NCBI GenBank assembly: GCA_013152415.1
Contig: JAADGI010000019.1
Location: 1 to 64,000 of the forward strand
Length of the DNA stretch: 64,000 bases
From: Gammaproteobacteria bacterium
Lineage (GTDB): Bacteria; Pseudomonadota; Gammaproteobacteria; HyVt-429
Direction: 5' to 3'
Part shown: positions 55,198 through 64,000 of the stretch, piece after piece
Position numbering within the stretch: position 1 is the first letter of the stretch
Layout: each line of letters begins with the position of its first letter
Notes under the pieces: model-generated
Database searches by the model: none
Seen by the model: the letters and a program-made list of their open reading frames with translations, nothing else
What the model was told of the DNA's origin: nothing
Translations under genes and position numbers: made by a program

Positions 55198-56879
55198 GGT
55201 GTCTCCTCAAATTTGACAAAATCTTGCTTCTCATCCACCGGATGTAACACCCCCACCCCATTGCTGGCGGATGAATGATTCTGTCTTGATAGCGTGGATG
55301 CCTGACTGCCGTCCCCGTCCAGCTTAAAGAAACCAACCACCTGCTGTAGCTGGCTCGCCTGAGCGTCCATTTCTTCCGCCGTCGCTGCCAACTGCTCCGA
55401 TGCCGCCGCATTGGTCTGCGCCACCTTGTCCAATTGCGCCACTGCCGTGTTCAACTGGCCCACACCCGCCGATTGCTCTTCGGATGCCGCCGTGATCTCC
55501 TGCACCAGATCCGCTGTTTTCCTGATGCTCGGGACAATCTCTTCCAGCAGTTTGCCGGCACCGTCGGCCACCGCCACACTATTACCCGCCAGTTCACCGA
55601 TCTCCTGGGCCGATACCTGGCTGCGTTCGGCCAACTTGCGTACTTCCGCTGCCACCACCGCAAAACTCTTGCCGTGCTCACCGGCCCGTGCCGCCTCAAT
55701 AGCCGCGTTCAAGGCCAGCAGATTGGTCTTGTAGGCAATGTCTTCTATAAGATCGACCTTGGCGGCGATGGAGCGCATGGCCTGTACGGTCTCACTGACC
55801 GCCTGACCGCCTTCCTCGGCCCGGGCCGCCGCCTGGGTGGCCATACCATCGGTGACCTTGGCATTTTCTGCATTCTGGGCGATGCTCGCGCCCATCTGCT
55901 CCAGCGATGCACCGGTCTGCTCCACGCTTGCTGCCTGCTCACTGGCGCCCTGGCTTAAGGATTGCGCCGATGCATTGACCTGCCGGACCGCCCCCGATAC
56001 GTTCTGCACAGAATGCTGCACATCCAGCAAAACCCCCCGGATCTTACCGATAAAATTGTTGATGGAAAGGGCCGTCTGCCCTATCTCATCCTGACCAAAC
56101 TGCGGCAGCCTGCTGGTCAAATCCCCTTTCTCGATGTCACCGATCACGCCATTAATGGCCTTGAGTTTACGATCAATAGTCCGCTTGTATACAAAATAGA
56201 TAGACAGGAGGCAGGCAAGCAAAACAAACCCCAACATTATGATGATGGTTCGACTCGTGGCATTACCTGCAAGTATCTGTTGCTCAATATTGGTGTTGAC
56301 TTCCAGTATTCCCCTGACATCTCCCAGTTTCCAGTTGTTCTTTGGGGTGTCGGGATGTGCGTTGTGACAACTTACGCAGACCTTGGATACCATCTTGTCG
56401 GCAACGGCGACTCGCACATACATGGCACCGTCTTTTTCTTCTGTCCGAACAAAGGGTTTATCCGAGTGCTGAACAGATTCCCACGCCTGGGTCTGAAAGG
56501 AATCCAGCTTGCGGTCTTTCCGATTTGGAAACGGGTAGGCACTATAGAGCTTGACCTGGATACCTTCACTGGCCAATTCCTGACTCAGATCATGAATCAG
56601 GGTTGCCGGCAGGGGGATCGTGCCAGGCACCCCTTTATGGTTGATGGCAGCTTTGATGTCTGAATCGGCCAGAACCTTTTTCACAACGTTCTGGACATAG
56701 TATCTGCGCACAGCTTTAAACTGGGTCACCACATGTTCTGCCGTCTGAGTTGTGTACGCTATCGTGTTCTGCTTGATCTTGTGGGGAATAAAAAACATCA
56801 AGACAACAATAGCGGTCACAAAAATGCCTAGCACAGGTATGGCCAGCTTGAACAACAAGCTTTGGTAATAAGTTTTCAT
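55194..56879 (-). CDS. Methyl-accepting chemotaxis protein with periplasmic haem-c (DUF3365) domain
   Basis: The 561-residue receptor has TM1 (about 8-30), a periplasmic Tll0287-like/DUF3365 domain (about 35-205) with a c-type haem motif C168-V-S-C171-H172, TM2 (211-231), HAMP and a C-terminal signalling domain with the hairpin tip [18 protein letters not shown]. The haem site implies sensing of redox state or a diatomic gas. It ends ATGA-coupled to cheW. Its signalling part is nearly identical in DNA to that of the next receptor. Confidence 0.93.
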   Translation of the reverse strand: MKTYYQSLLFKLAIPVLGIFVTAIVVLMFFIPHKIKQNTIAYTTQTAEHVVTQFKAVRRYYVQNVVKKVLADSDIKAAINHKGVPGTIPLPATLIHDLSQELASEGIQVKLYSAYPFPNRKDRKLDSFQTQAWESVQHSDKPFVRTEEKDGAMYVRVAVADKMVSKVCVSCHNAHPDTPKNNWKLGDVRGILEVNTNIEQQILAGNATSRTIIIMLGFVLLACLLSIYFVYKRTIDRKLKAINGVIGDIEKGDLTSRLPQFGQDEIGQTALSINNFIGKIRGVLLDVQHSVQNVSGAVRQVNASAQSLSQGASEQAASVEQTGASLEQMGASIAQNAENAKVTDGMATQAAARAEEGGQAVSETVQAMRSIAAKVDLIEDIAYKTNLLALNAAIEAARAGEHGKSFAVVAAEVRKLAERSQVSAQEIGELAGNSVAVADGAGKLLEEIVPSIRKTADLVQEITAASEEQSAGVGQLNTAVAQLDKVAQTNAAASEQLAATAEEMDAQASQLQQVVGFFKLDGDGSQASTLSRQNHSSASNGVGVLHPVDEKQDFVKFEETP

Positions 56880-57790
56880 CTTATCGGTAGCCTTTTGTTT
56901 TCTTAGTTATTTTCAATTGTGCAGGTAACTCATACAACGAGTTTGGTTTTGATCTTCCAGTGAATTAAGGTATGCCATTATTGTGGAAGTGCTCATATTT
57001 CCGACGCTCCACGTCATTGTAATGCGCTATCAGGAGGCTTCATCAAATTTGATAAAATCCTGCTGCTCTTCCGCCACCAGATGCAACTCCTGCGAACCAC
57101 TCGTGCCGGAGGGTTGATTCTGCCCCGGTGTGGTGGACGCCTGACCGTCATCCCCGTCCAGCTTAAAGAAACCAACCACCCGCTGTAGCTGACTCGCCTG
57201 GCCGTTCATTTCTTCCGCCGTCGCCGCCAACTGTTCCGATGCCGCCGCATTGGTCTGTGCCACCTTATCCAACTGCGCCACTGCCGTGTTCAACTGGCCC
57301 ACACCCGCCGATTGCTCTTCGGATGCCGCCGTGATCTCCTGCACCAAGTCCGCTGTTTTCCTGATGCTCGGTACAATCTCTTCCAGCAGTTTGCCGGCAC
57401 TATCGGCCACCGCCACACTGTTACCCGCCAGTTCACCGATCTCCTGGGCCGATACCTGGCTGCGTTCGGCCAACTTGCGTACTTCCGCTGCCACCACCGC
57501 AAAACCCTTGCCGTGCTCACCGGCCCGTGCCGCTTCAATGGCCGCATTCAAGGCCAGCAGATTGGTCTTGTAGGCAATGTCTTCTATAAGATCGACCTTG
57601 GCGGCGATAGAGCGCATGGCTTTTACGGTCTCGCTGACCGCCTGACCGCCTTCCTCGGCCTGGGTCGCCGCCTGGGTGGCCATACCGTCAGTAACCTTGG
57701 CATTTTCCGCATTCTGGGCGATGGTCGCACTCATCTGTTCCAACGATGCACCGGTCTCTTCCACACTCGCCGCCTGCTCGCTGGCGCCCT
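55305..57790. repeat. Direct repeat of MCP signalling-domain DNA
   Basis: The region 55305-55950 (haem-c MCP) and 57145-57790 (NIT MCP) are nearly identical in the same orientation, about 640 bp with scattered differences. It covers the adaptation helices and hairpin. This shows a recent duplication or gene conversion of signalling domains between adjacent receptors with unrelated sensor domains. Confidence 0.85.
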
Positions 57791-59357
57791 GGCTTAAGGA
57801 TTGAGAGGTGGAATTGACCTGTACCGAGGCACTAACCAGATTGGCGGTGCCGGATCGGACCTGCCCCACAACCGAACCGATTTTCTCCACCATCTTCTGC
57901 ATCGCGCTCTGTAGCTGCCCGATTTCATCCTGGCTGGTTACACTGATACGCATACTCATATCACCCTGGGACATGCACTCGGCCACTTCCACCGCTTCAC
58001 TGAGCCCACGATTGATACCACGGCCAATCACCATACCCATCAACAGGGTGATTCCAATCACCACCGCTGCAGCAACCGCAGCAAATATCAAATCCACCCT
58101 GGCCGAGGCGATGAGTTGCCCGGTCATCTCCAACAGGCTGCTGGACATTTTGTCTTCCACCTGCTTCAGCAAATTGATCTTGCCGGTTTGGGCCTTGAAC
58201 CAGTCAGCCGGATCAATACCAAAGTCCCCCTTTTTTAAGGCTTCTATTGCATTTACTGCCGGACCGTCATCAATTTTAATCGCCGTATCGATTCCAACCA
58301 CGTTCACCGCACCCCTTTTCATGGTGACCGCTTTTTCCAGGGCCTTTTTGTACTGGGTTACCGTGCCTCTAAGGACCTCGATGTGCTTTTTACTGGCGTT
58401 GGAGGGTCCCAATAAGCCCAGATAGTTTTCTAAAATACCGTCAATATCTGCGTACTGACTGTTGAAGGTATCCACATACTCCTGTTTGCCGCGAAGAACG
58501 TAATTTTTGATCAAGTGAATCAGACCACCGTAGCCCATCTTGGACGTTAATTGGCTCATCAACTCGTCTTTCCGGGTGACAGAAAAAGCCGCCTCCCGCA
58601 TACGCTTCACCTCGGCGATCTGCGTGCCACTCATGGCCTGGTCGTAATATTGTTTTATTTCTGGTGTCGCCAGGGCAAGGAAGGCCTTTATGTAGATATT
58701 CTGCTCCGCCACCAGGACACTGAATTGAGCGAACATCCCCTCCCCAAACTGGTCCCTGGCAAAGGTATTGGCTAACACCGCCCGCTCCACTCCAGCACGC
58801 TCTTTGGCCTCAAGGAAAAGCTCATAGGCAACAAGGCCCCTGGCAATTTTGCCGTCACCGGAAAACTCCGCCATGTCGGCAATGATCCCCAGAAGGGCAT
58901 GATCGATAGCGGTATAATAAGCGATGGCCTCGGGAAGCGGGATACTCTGTGCGGTGATGGCCCGACGCTGTGTGTCGAGGCCGTCGAGTCTGCTCATCGC
59001 CTTGCTGAGTCCATTACTGAATTTGGTACCGAACTGTCCACTGTCAAAATTTTCCAGGTAGGCATTGAGCTCAGTCAGTTTTTTGTCGGTGTTCTCGCGC
59101 TGCAAGGGCAGTTCGACAGCAAACTGTTTGCCCTGGCTACCCAAAAAACCGGCCGTCATGCCCCGTTCCTTTTGGCTTTCGTGTACCAATGCGCTTAGCT
59201 TGGCCGCCAACTCCGATATACTGTTGACGTCCTTCATGTTCTGCCATGTGGTGTAGTTCCCGAGCACCACGGTGGCCGAGAAATACACCACCGCCAACAA
59301 GGGAATACCCGCCATAATTAACAGCTTGACCCGAATAGACAAATTTTTTATTGACAT
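57030..59357 (-). CDS. Methyl-accepting chemotaxis protein with NIT domain
   Basis: The 775-residue receptor has TM1 (about 13-33), a periplasmic NIT-type helical domain (about 50-300) with [20 protein letters not shown] and [20 protein letters not shown], a long additional helical region (300-425), TM2 (about 427-450), HAMP and signalling domain with hairpin [21 protein letters not shown] domains bind nitrate or nitrite, so this is a likely nitrate/nitrite taxis receptor. It sits directly downstream of cheA. Confidence 0.92.
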   Translation of the reverse strand: MSIKNLSIRVKLLIMAGIPLLAVVYFSATVVLGNYTTWQNMKDVNSISELAAKLSALVHESQKERGMTAGFLGSQGKQFAVELPLQRENTDKKLTELNAYLENFDSGQFGTKFSNGLSKAMSRLDGLDTQRRAITAQSIPLPEAIAYYTAIDHALLGIIADMAEFSGDGKIARGLVAYELFLEAKERAGVERAVLANTFARDQFGEGMFAQFSVLVAEQNIYIKAFLALATPEIKQYYDQAMSGTQIAEVKRMREAAFSVTRKDELMSQLTSKMGYGGLIHLIKNYVLRGKQEYVDTFNSQYADIDGILENYLGLLGPSNASKKHIEVLRGTVTQYKKALEKAVTMKRGAVNVVGIDTAIKIDDGPAVNAIEALKKGDFGIDPADWFKAQTGKINLLKQVEDKMSSSLLEMTGQLIASARVDLIFAAVAAAVVIGITLLMGMVIGRGINRGLSEAVEVAECMSQGDMSMRISVTSQDEIGQLQSAMQKMVEKIGSVVGQVRSGTANLVSASVQVNSTSQSLSQGASEQAASVEETGASLEQMSATIAQNAENAKVTDGMATQAATQAEEGGQAVSETVKAMRSIAAKVDLIEDIAYKTNLLALNAAIEAARAGEHGKGFAVVAAEVRKLAERSQVSAQEIGELAGNSVAVADSAGKLLEEIVPSIRKTADLVQEITAASEEQSAGVGQLNTAVAQLDKVAQTNAAASEQLAATAEEMNGQASQLQRVVGFFKLDGDDGQASTTPGQNQPSGTSGSQELHLVAEEQQDFIKFDEAS

Positions 59358-59440
59358 CTTTTTGGTACCTCAATTTATCGTGTTAACTCAGAATATTTTT
59401 TATTCACCCGTTCAATGTCCAAAATCCTTTGGATCACCTG

Positions 59441-61630
59441 TTAATGTACGACGCCGCCCACATTTTCATGTATTTCTGCTGAAATACTCTGTTGAATAAG
59501 ATTGGGCACATCCAGGATCACGGCCACATCGCCACTGCCGAGAATAGTTGCACCACTGATGCCACGTAATGACTGAAATATCTTGCCCAAGGGTTTGATC
59601 ACAGTTTGGAATTCGCCCAGCAATCTATCCACCACCAAACCTGCCTTTTGCCCTGCGTACTGTACGACCACAAGATTCTGCTGACCGCCGTCCGTGCTGC
59701 CATCGGCAAACATCTCATTCAAGCGAACGAAGGGCAGCACTTCTCCACGCAGGTTGATAAATTGATGTGTCAGTGCACCGTCATTTTCATGCTCGGAGAG
59801 TTCGACACACTCCACTACCATGTCCAGGGGAACAACATAAGAGGCATCACCGACACCGACCAGAAAGCCGTCGATGATGGCCAGGGTCAGTGGTAAACGG
59901 ATACGAATCGTGGTCCCTAAACCCTGCTCACTCGCCACTGTGATGGAACCGCGTAGTGCTTCGACATTACGCCGGACGACATCCATACCGACACCACGGC
60001 CAGAGATATTGGTGACCTGATCGGCAGTCGAAAAACCCGCCTCGAAAATCAGCCGATAGACTTCCTGATCTGTCAAATTCTGGTTCGCAGCAACCAAACC
60101 TCGATCTTTCGCCTTTGCCAGAATCTTGTCCCGGTTCAATCCACCACCATCATCCCTGACTTCGATGACGATACTGCCAGAATCGTGATAAGCATTCAGC
60201 GTCACAACACCGAGGGACGATTTCCCGTTGGCCAATCGTGTTTCCTCCGGCTCAATACCGTGATCAATCGCATTGCGCACCAGATGCATCAAAGGATCAC
60301 TGATTTTCTCGACAACTGTTTTATCTAATTCCGTATCCCCGCCTTCGACCATCAGTTTAATATCTTTCCCCATTTCCTTGCTGACGTCGCGAACCACGCG
60401 CCGAAAACGATTAAAGGTTTCGCCAATCTGCACCATGCGCAAACGCAGTGCACTGTCGCGTATCTCCTCTACCAGGCGTGAGGTGTCGGAGACCGTTTCC
60501 ACCAGATCATCGTCACCGTTGCGCTGGGCCAGCAGGTAGGAACGTGCACCGGCAATAACCAGTTCCCCCACCAGATTGATAAGCTGATCGAGTTTATTGG
60601 CATCGACACGCACCGAGTGGGTCTTGGAGAGTTTCTTGCTACGCGTATCCGCCTGCTTGTCCACCGCGACCGCCACCACCTTCTCATTGACCACCCCCTC
60701 ATTGACCAACAGCTCACCAATTGGCGGGGCCGATGCCTCCTGCTTAGACTGCTGTGCCAACGCATCCTGCAACTCGCGTTCAGTGAGTGCTTTACTTTTG
60801 ATCAAAATCTCGCCAAGCCGCATATCGTCTTCGGGTAAGGCCTGAATCAACTCTATATAGTGTGAAATATTGCTGTGTGGTGGGATCAGACGCAGTTGGC
60901 AATCGTTGCGAACAAATTCAAATACATTTTCGATGGCCTCCTTGTCGGCATCGCTGTGAAAGGCGATCTCAAACCCCAGATAGCAGGTCTCCGGGTCCAT
61001 TTCGGCGGCTTCCGGCATCTCATCAAAGAGCGTAGTCAAACCCACAAGCTCACCCAGGGTTGCCAGATACTGGATAATCGATAAAGGGTCCATGCCGTTG
61101 CGCAATACATCAGGCCCAAAGCGCAGGGAGATATGCCAATTGTCGGTCTCGACCAGACTACCAAGCTCTGCGGTGATTGTGCCCTCATGCTCTACCGGCA
61201 TTGACCGGGTATCGGGTGAAGATGCTTCTTCGCGCCCCATAAAAGTATTCAGTTGCTTGATCAATCCCTGACCCACTTCAATCACCGCCTCGTCCGGTCG
61301 CTCATCGTTTACAACAAAATGAGCGACCAACTCCCCGAGGTAATCACCGGATTCTAATAGCACGGCAATCAACTCACCCGTCACGGGCAACTCTCCAGCA
61401 CGTACCAAATCTAATAAATTCTCCGCCACATGGGCGAAGGCCACAATGTCATCGAAGCCAAAAATTCCAGAGGAGCCTTTAATAGTGTGAGCCGCCCGGA
61501 AAACCGCGCCCACAGAATCCATATCCTGCGGATTGTCTTCCAATTGCAGCAAACCTTCCTCCATCTCCTGAAGAAGTTCATCGCATTCCTGCTTGAACAA
61601 TTGCTTAGCCTGTTCCATTTCTGCATTCAT
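59441..61630 (-). CDS. cheA: Chemotaxis histidine kinase CheA
   Basis: The 729-residue kinase has an Hpt domain with phospho-accepting H48 (FRAAHTIKGSSGIFGFDD), an unusual middle part with LGEILIKSKALTERELQDAL and IGELLVNEGVVNEKVVAVAV (about 267-327, like the N domain of GspE/PilB-type ATPases), the dimerisation helices, the kinase core (PLMHLVRNAIDHGIE, DDGGGLNRDKI, GRGVGMDVVRRNVE) and a C-terminal CheW-like domain. ATG 61630 has GAGG upstream. Confidence 0.96.
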   Translation of the reverse strand: MNAEMEQAKQLFKQECDELLQEMEEGLLQLEDNPQDMDSVGAVFRAAHTIKGSSGIFGFDDIVAFAHVAENLLDLVRAGELPVTGELIAVLLESGDYLGELVAHFVVNDERPDEAVIEVGQGLIKQLNTFMGREEASSPDTRSMPVEHEGTITAELGSLVETDNWHISLRFGPDVLRNGMDPLSIIQYLATLGELVGLTTLFDEMPEAAEMDPETCYLGFEIAFHSDADKEAIENVFEFVRNDCQLRLIPPHSNISHYIELIQALPEDDMRLGEILIKSKALTERELQDALAQQSKQEASAPPIGELLVNEGVVNEKVVAVAVDKQADTRSKKLSKTHSVRVDANKLDQLINLVGELVIAGARSYLLAQRNGDDDLVETVSDTSRLVEEIRDSALRLRMVQIGETFNRFRRVVRDVSKEMGKDIKLMVEGGDTELDKTVVEKISDPLMHLVRNAIDHGIEPEETRLANGKSSLGVVTLNAYHDSGSIVIEVRDDGGGLNRDKILAKAKDRGLVAANQNLTDQEVYRLIFEAGFSTADQVTNISGRGVGMDVVRRNVEALRGSITVASEQGLGTTIRIRLPLTLAIIDGFLVGVGDASYVVPLDMVVECVELSEHENDGALTHQFINLRGEVLPFVRLNEMFADGSTDGGQQNLVVVQYAGQKAGLVVDRLLGEFQTVIKPLGKIFQSLRGISGATILGSGDVAVILDVPNLIQQSISAEIHENVGGVVH

Positions 61631-61674
61631 CTCAACGCCTCTTCGATTGGATCCTGACTTCTCTTGCCTTGTGC

Positions 61675-62001
61675 TTAAGTGGCTTTTGCTTCCAACACTA
61701 TGGGGTCACCAAAAAACCGGGTCAGACAAAAAGTATCCAGCACTGTCATAGCGGCCTCACTGTGCGACACCAATCGCAAGGCCTTGGCAGACCGCTGCGC
61801 TTCCTGTTTGGCAAGCATCAACACCTGAACACCCGCCGTATCGACCTCACTGACATCAGAAAGGTTAATTTCCATTTCCTGACAGTCATCCAACTTTGAC
61901 AGCAGGCCTTCCTTTAGTTTGTCCGCCTCGTAAATAGTCATGTCACCGACAATATGCACCTGACATACACCCGCCTGGTTTTCTGACTTAATTTCCACCA
62001 T
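61675..62001 (-). CDS. STAS-domain protein (anti-sigma antagonist-like)
   Basis: The 108-residue protein is one STAS domain with the NLSDVSEVDTAGVQVLMLAK signature; T55 after D54 is the position phosphorylated in SpoIIAA-type proteins. It lies between cheY and cheA on the same strand, a placement seen in several gammaproteobacterial chemosensory clusters. Its partner (a kinase or sigma regulator) is not in the window. Confidence 0.9.
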   Translation of the reverse strand: MVEIKSENQAGVCQVHIVGDMTIYEADKLKEGLLSKLDDCQEMEINLSDVSEVDTAGVQVLMLAKQEAQRSAKALRLVSHSEAAMTVLDTFCLTRFFGDPIVLEAKAT

Positions 62002-62037
62002 GATCGGTCTCCCGTCTCATTACTTGCTCGACTCAGC

Positions 62038-62406
62038 TCACGCCATCACCAGCTTGGATACAGCTTCCAGCATTTGCGGTGGCTTGAACGGTTTGACCAT
62101 CCAGGCCTTGGCACCTGCCGCCTGGCCTTCCTTTTTCGTTTCTTCCTGGCCTTCCGTCGTCAGCATAATCACCGGTGTGAATTTGTATTCCGGATTTTTC
62201 TTTAATTCTTTTACAAAGCTAATACCGTCCATGTTGGGCATATTGACATCACTGATAATGAGGTGAATTTTGTCACCACCCAGTTTTGCCAGTGCATCTT
62301 TGCCATCACAGGCCTCGACCACCTCATAGCCCGCCCCTCTCAGGGCAATTGCCACCACGTTGCGCAATGATGTTGAGTCGTCCACGATCATAATTTTTTT
62401 AGCCAT
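62038..62406 (-). CDS. cheY: Response regulator CheY
   Basis: A 122-residue single receiver domain with acidic pocket D9 and D10, phospho-acceptor D53 (LIISDVNMPNMDG), T in VIMLTTEG and conserved K105 (MVKPFKP). The true start is ATG 62406 with AGGAG eight bases before. No CheZ or other phosphatase gene is in the window. Confidence 0.93.
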   Translation of the reverse strand: MAKKIMIVDDSTSLRNVVAIALRGAGYEVVEACDGKDALAKLGGDKIHLIISDVNMPNMDGISFVKELKKNPEYKFTPVIMLTTEGQEETKKEGQAAGAKAWMVKPFKPPQMLEAVSKLVMA

Positions 62407-62417
62407 CACTTCTTCTC

Positions 62418-63647
62418 CTAAAAAAAAGTTAATTCAGACCCACCGGCAGCCCCACCGGACTTTCCATAATGGTTATTACGTTGTTCGTCCGTGGTATAAC
62501 TTTTCTGCATAGACTGAATCCAACTATCGGTGTCGGAATACTCCACCGGGCGCCCTGCAGCCCGTATGCTTGCGTAACTTTCAAGATGACTATTTAATTC
62601 CTCTTGTGTGCGTACGACCTGAACGAGTATCTGACTGGTCCGATCCTGGAATTGCAGTGCCACAAGTACATCTTCGATCTCCAGTTGAATACCCTCACCG
62701 CTTTGCTGCAGCAAGTCTGCTGACTTGGTCAGCCCATCAACCACCTGCCGTAAGCGCGTCATAACATTCTCGATGGAAATTTCGGACGCAGCAAAGGAAG
62801 ATTCGTCTTCCTCTACCGATTGCTCGGTAAGACGCATCGCTTCACTCATCGCAGTGCGCACTTGCGAGACACGCTCTGTCATGCGCTTGCCTGTTTCACC
62901 GGAAAGATTGGATAGGGCACGTACCTCATCAGCAACCACCGCAAAACCACGACCGGCCTCCCCGGCACGCGCCGCCTCAATGGCCGCATTCAATGCCAGC
63001 AAATTCGTCTGCCCAGCGATCTTGGCCACCTCGGTGGCCATTCCATTCATCTCATCCATGTGACCGTTAAGTGCGTGAATCTGTGTCAACATGTCGCTCT
63101 TGGACTTCATGCTGTTACGCAGAGACTGAACCACACCACCAAGATCGCGCTCACTGTCAGAAAAAACCCCAACCATCCCGGCTTCGATATTGTCTTTGGA
63201 TAAATCACCGGCCGCCTCACGCGAAGCGGCCATTGTCGTCCCCAATTCACTGACGATGCCTGAAAATCGCTCGGTCAGTTGCTGGATAGCCGTTTCCGAC
63301 TGGGTACGCGCACTGTCGACCTGACGGATCCAAATAGGCAAGGCCTGGCGCAACAACTGTTCGCCCCAGGGTGGCTCGGACTCATTGCAATCCACTACCG
63401 GCTGTTCCCCACCTTCATCAGGCTCAGCATCCTGCTGCTGAAGGAAAAACCGTCTTCGCGCCAACCACCAGCCGCATATTAAGGAAAGCACCACCAAGCC
63501 AACCACGCTGGCCATTTCCATAACTGTAGACCTTGCGAAGGACTGGCTGCCTCCAGCAATCACCACCAACAACAATGGAACCCACCAATCCGCCGCATTA
63601 TTTATTGAACTTTTTGTTTGCACCGTCATTTCCGTTTGTGTCCCCAT
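62418..63647 (-). CDS. Methyl-accepting chemotaxis protein, minimal sensor
   Basis: The roughly 409-residue receptor has two hydrophobic helices near the N terminus (about 20-40 and 46-66) with almost no loop between them, so it lacks a periplasmic sensor domain. A long helical part follows, with hairpin [20 protein letters not shown] and [18 protein letters not shown], then a tail with [20 protein letters not shown]. The first codon may be GTG 63653, ATG 63647 or ATG 63632. It heads the operon and may sense energy state or partner signals. Confidence 0.9.
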   Translation of the reverse strand: MGTQTEMTVQTKSSINNAADWWVPLLLVVIAGGSQSFARSTVMEMASVVGLVVLSLICGWWLARRRFFLQQQDAEPDEGGEQPVVDCNESEPPWGEQLLRQALPIWIRQVDSARTQSETAIQQLTERFSGIVSELGTTMAASREAAGDLSKDNIEAGMVGVFSDSERDLGGVVQSLRNSMKSKSDMLTQIHALNGHMDEMNGMATEVAKIAGQTNLLALNAAIEAARAGEAGRGFAVVADEVRALSNLSGETGKRMTERVSQVRTAMSEAMRLTEQSVEEDESSFAASEISIENVMTRLRQVVDGLTKSADLLQQSGEGIQLEIEDVLVALQFQDRTSQILVQVVRTQEELNSHLESYASIRAAGRPVEYSDTDSWIQSMQKSYTTDEQRNNHYGKSGGAAGGSELTFF

Positions 63648-63653
63648 GAACAC

Positions 63654-63680
63654 TCTACGGCCATAACACCGGGAACTTTA
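63654..63680 (-). promoter_or_regulatory. Possible sigma-28 promoter for the chemosensory operon
   Basis: On the minus strand TAAAGTTC (63680-63673) and GCCGTAGA (63661-63654) are spaced by exactly 11 bases, against TAAAGTTT-N11-GCCGATAA for FliA. The -35 matches 7/8, the -10 5/8. It lies at the very start of the operon, so the transcript would begin at about the first codon and favour ATG 63632 as the start. Confidence 0.4.
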
Positions 63681-64000
63681 GCCAATACCGTATTTCGTAC
63701 AGCTTTATCCCCCTCCAAAAGTACTGTCTTAAAACCATGGCCAGGCCCTCTGTTAGGGACCCCAACAGGTACAGGCCAGCAGATTTTAGCCACAGTTTGT
63801 TTGTGGATAGTTTTAAAGGGATAACAGACCCAGGGATAGGCCTGTCGGTCGACGGCTGCCCATAGGTCGAATTAAATTTAGGCTCTGCAGGAAAATTTGT
63901 GAGTAAAGGCGGGGCTCGTATCTTCGTGATTTGTTGATGTTATATTGCTTTTTTGGGGGAAAATCAGTGCTGTCCCGTTAACAAAATCTTGTTGTCGTGC
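63681..64000. other. Gene-free end of the window
   Basis: No gene is recognised in this stretch. It contains the leftward operon's upstream region and, from 63965, a 36-bp inverted repeat. Confidence 0.5.
63965..64000 (-). repeat. 36-bp inverted repeat, right copy
   Basis: CAGTGCTGTCCCGTTAACAA starts this copy, the inverse of 51188-51223 with one mismatch. It runs to the window edge, so its true length is unknown. Confidence 0.85.

Noticed and set aside
58900..59500. Sigma-28 promoters before the two larger MCP genes
   Set aside because: CACGATAA and ACCGATAA lie near the starts at 59357 and 56879, but their -35 parts are weak or wrongly spaced.
1..64000. CRISPR array or prophage
   Set aside because: No regular spacer-repeat pattern with 20-40 bp repeats was seen, and no phage structural genes. 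The only tandem arrays are three-copy, 15-21 bp units.

Overview
The window looks like a chromosomal segment from a free-living gammaproteobacterium. The support is BamC, single-chain PurL, AmpD, a Pseudomonas-like minor-pilin operon (fimT-pilV-pilW-pilX-pilY1-pilE) and the conserved neighbourhoods dapA-bamC-MBL-purC and ribF-ileS-lspA-fkpB-ispH. The rich set of redox and nitrate-type chemoreceptors suggests a respiratory, possibly chemolithotrophic lifestyle. No species can be named from sequence alone.

Layout. 1-6.4 kb is a mosaic accessory region: a GlcG/HbpS-like secreted protein, cyclopropane-fatty-acid synthase, a REP-type Y1 transposase with its own repeats and a decayed remnant of a second copy, a complete IS1182-type element with terminal inverted repeats, a 28-bp perfect hairpin and an AT-rich DCL/DUF3223 gene. 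6.4-8.7 kb holds a secreted VWA protein and a RelE/ParE-type toxin-antitoxin pair. 8.9-17.3 kb is a leftward run: dapA, bamC, MBL hydrolase, purC, a translationally coupled methyltransferase and purL. 17.4-24.2 kb is a GalT-like gene plus a vitamin B12 locus: BtuD-like ATPase, cobalamin riboswitch, btuB, tonB, PduO-type adenosyltransferase and, convergent, btuF; no BtuC permease is present. 24.3-30.5 kb holds ampD, FHA, SPOR-lipoprotein, PilZ, a membrane-anchored seven-bladed WD40 protein, tRNA-Thr(CGU) with a partial duplicate, a Fur-family gene lacking metal-binding cysteines, and thiO. 31-39.6 kb is the type IV pilus assembly operon with an unusually large PilY1. 39.7-46 kb is ispH-fkpB-lspA-ileS-ribF. 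46.3-50.8 kb carries an orphan antitoxin-like small ORF and a solute-binding protein/hybrid kinase pair. 51.2-63.7 kb is one leftward chemosensory operon: MCP, cheY, STAS, cheA, NIT-domain MCP, haem-c MCP, cheW, cheB, a degenerate MCP-hairpin protein, a di-iron ODP-like protein and cheR.

How the parts work together. The B12 genes form one uptake and activation route under riboswitch control. The chemosensory operon combines receptors that could read periplasmic redox state or gases (haem-c), nitrate/nitrite (NIT) and cytoplasmic oxygen (di-iron ODP paired with a hairpin-only protein). Two intergenic regions, upstream of the pilus operon and upstream of the solute-binding protein/hybrid kinase pair, carry three AlgR/LytTR-like boxes each, spaced exactly 21 bp, which hints at shared control of surface and sensory functions.

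The best candidates for something undescribed are the coupled ODP/degenerate-hairpin pair, the 36-bp inverted repeats that bracket the whole chemosensory operon, the roughly 600-residue insertion in the PilY1 VWA domain, and the 21-bp phased box arrays. All functional statements are from reading motifs by eye; no database search was possible.
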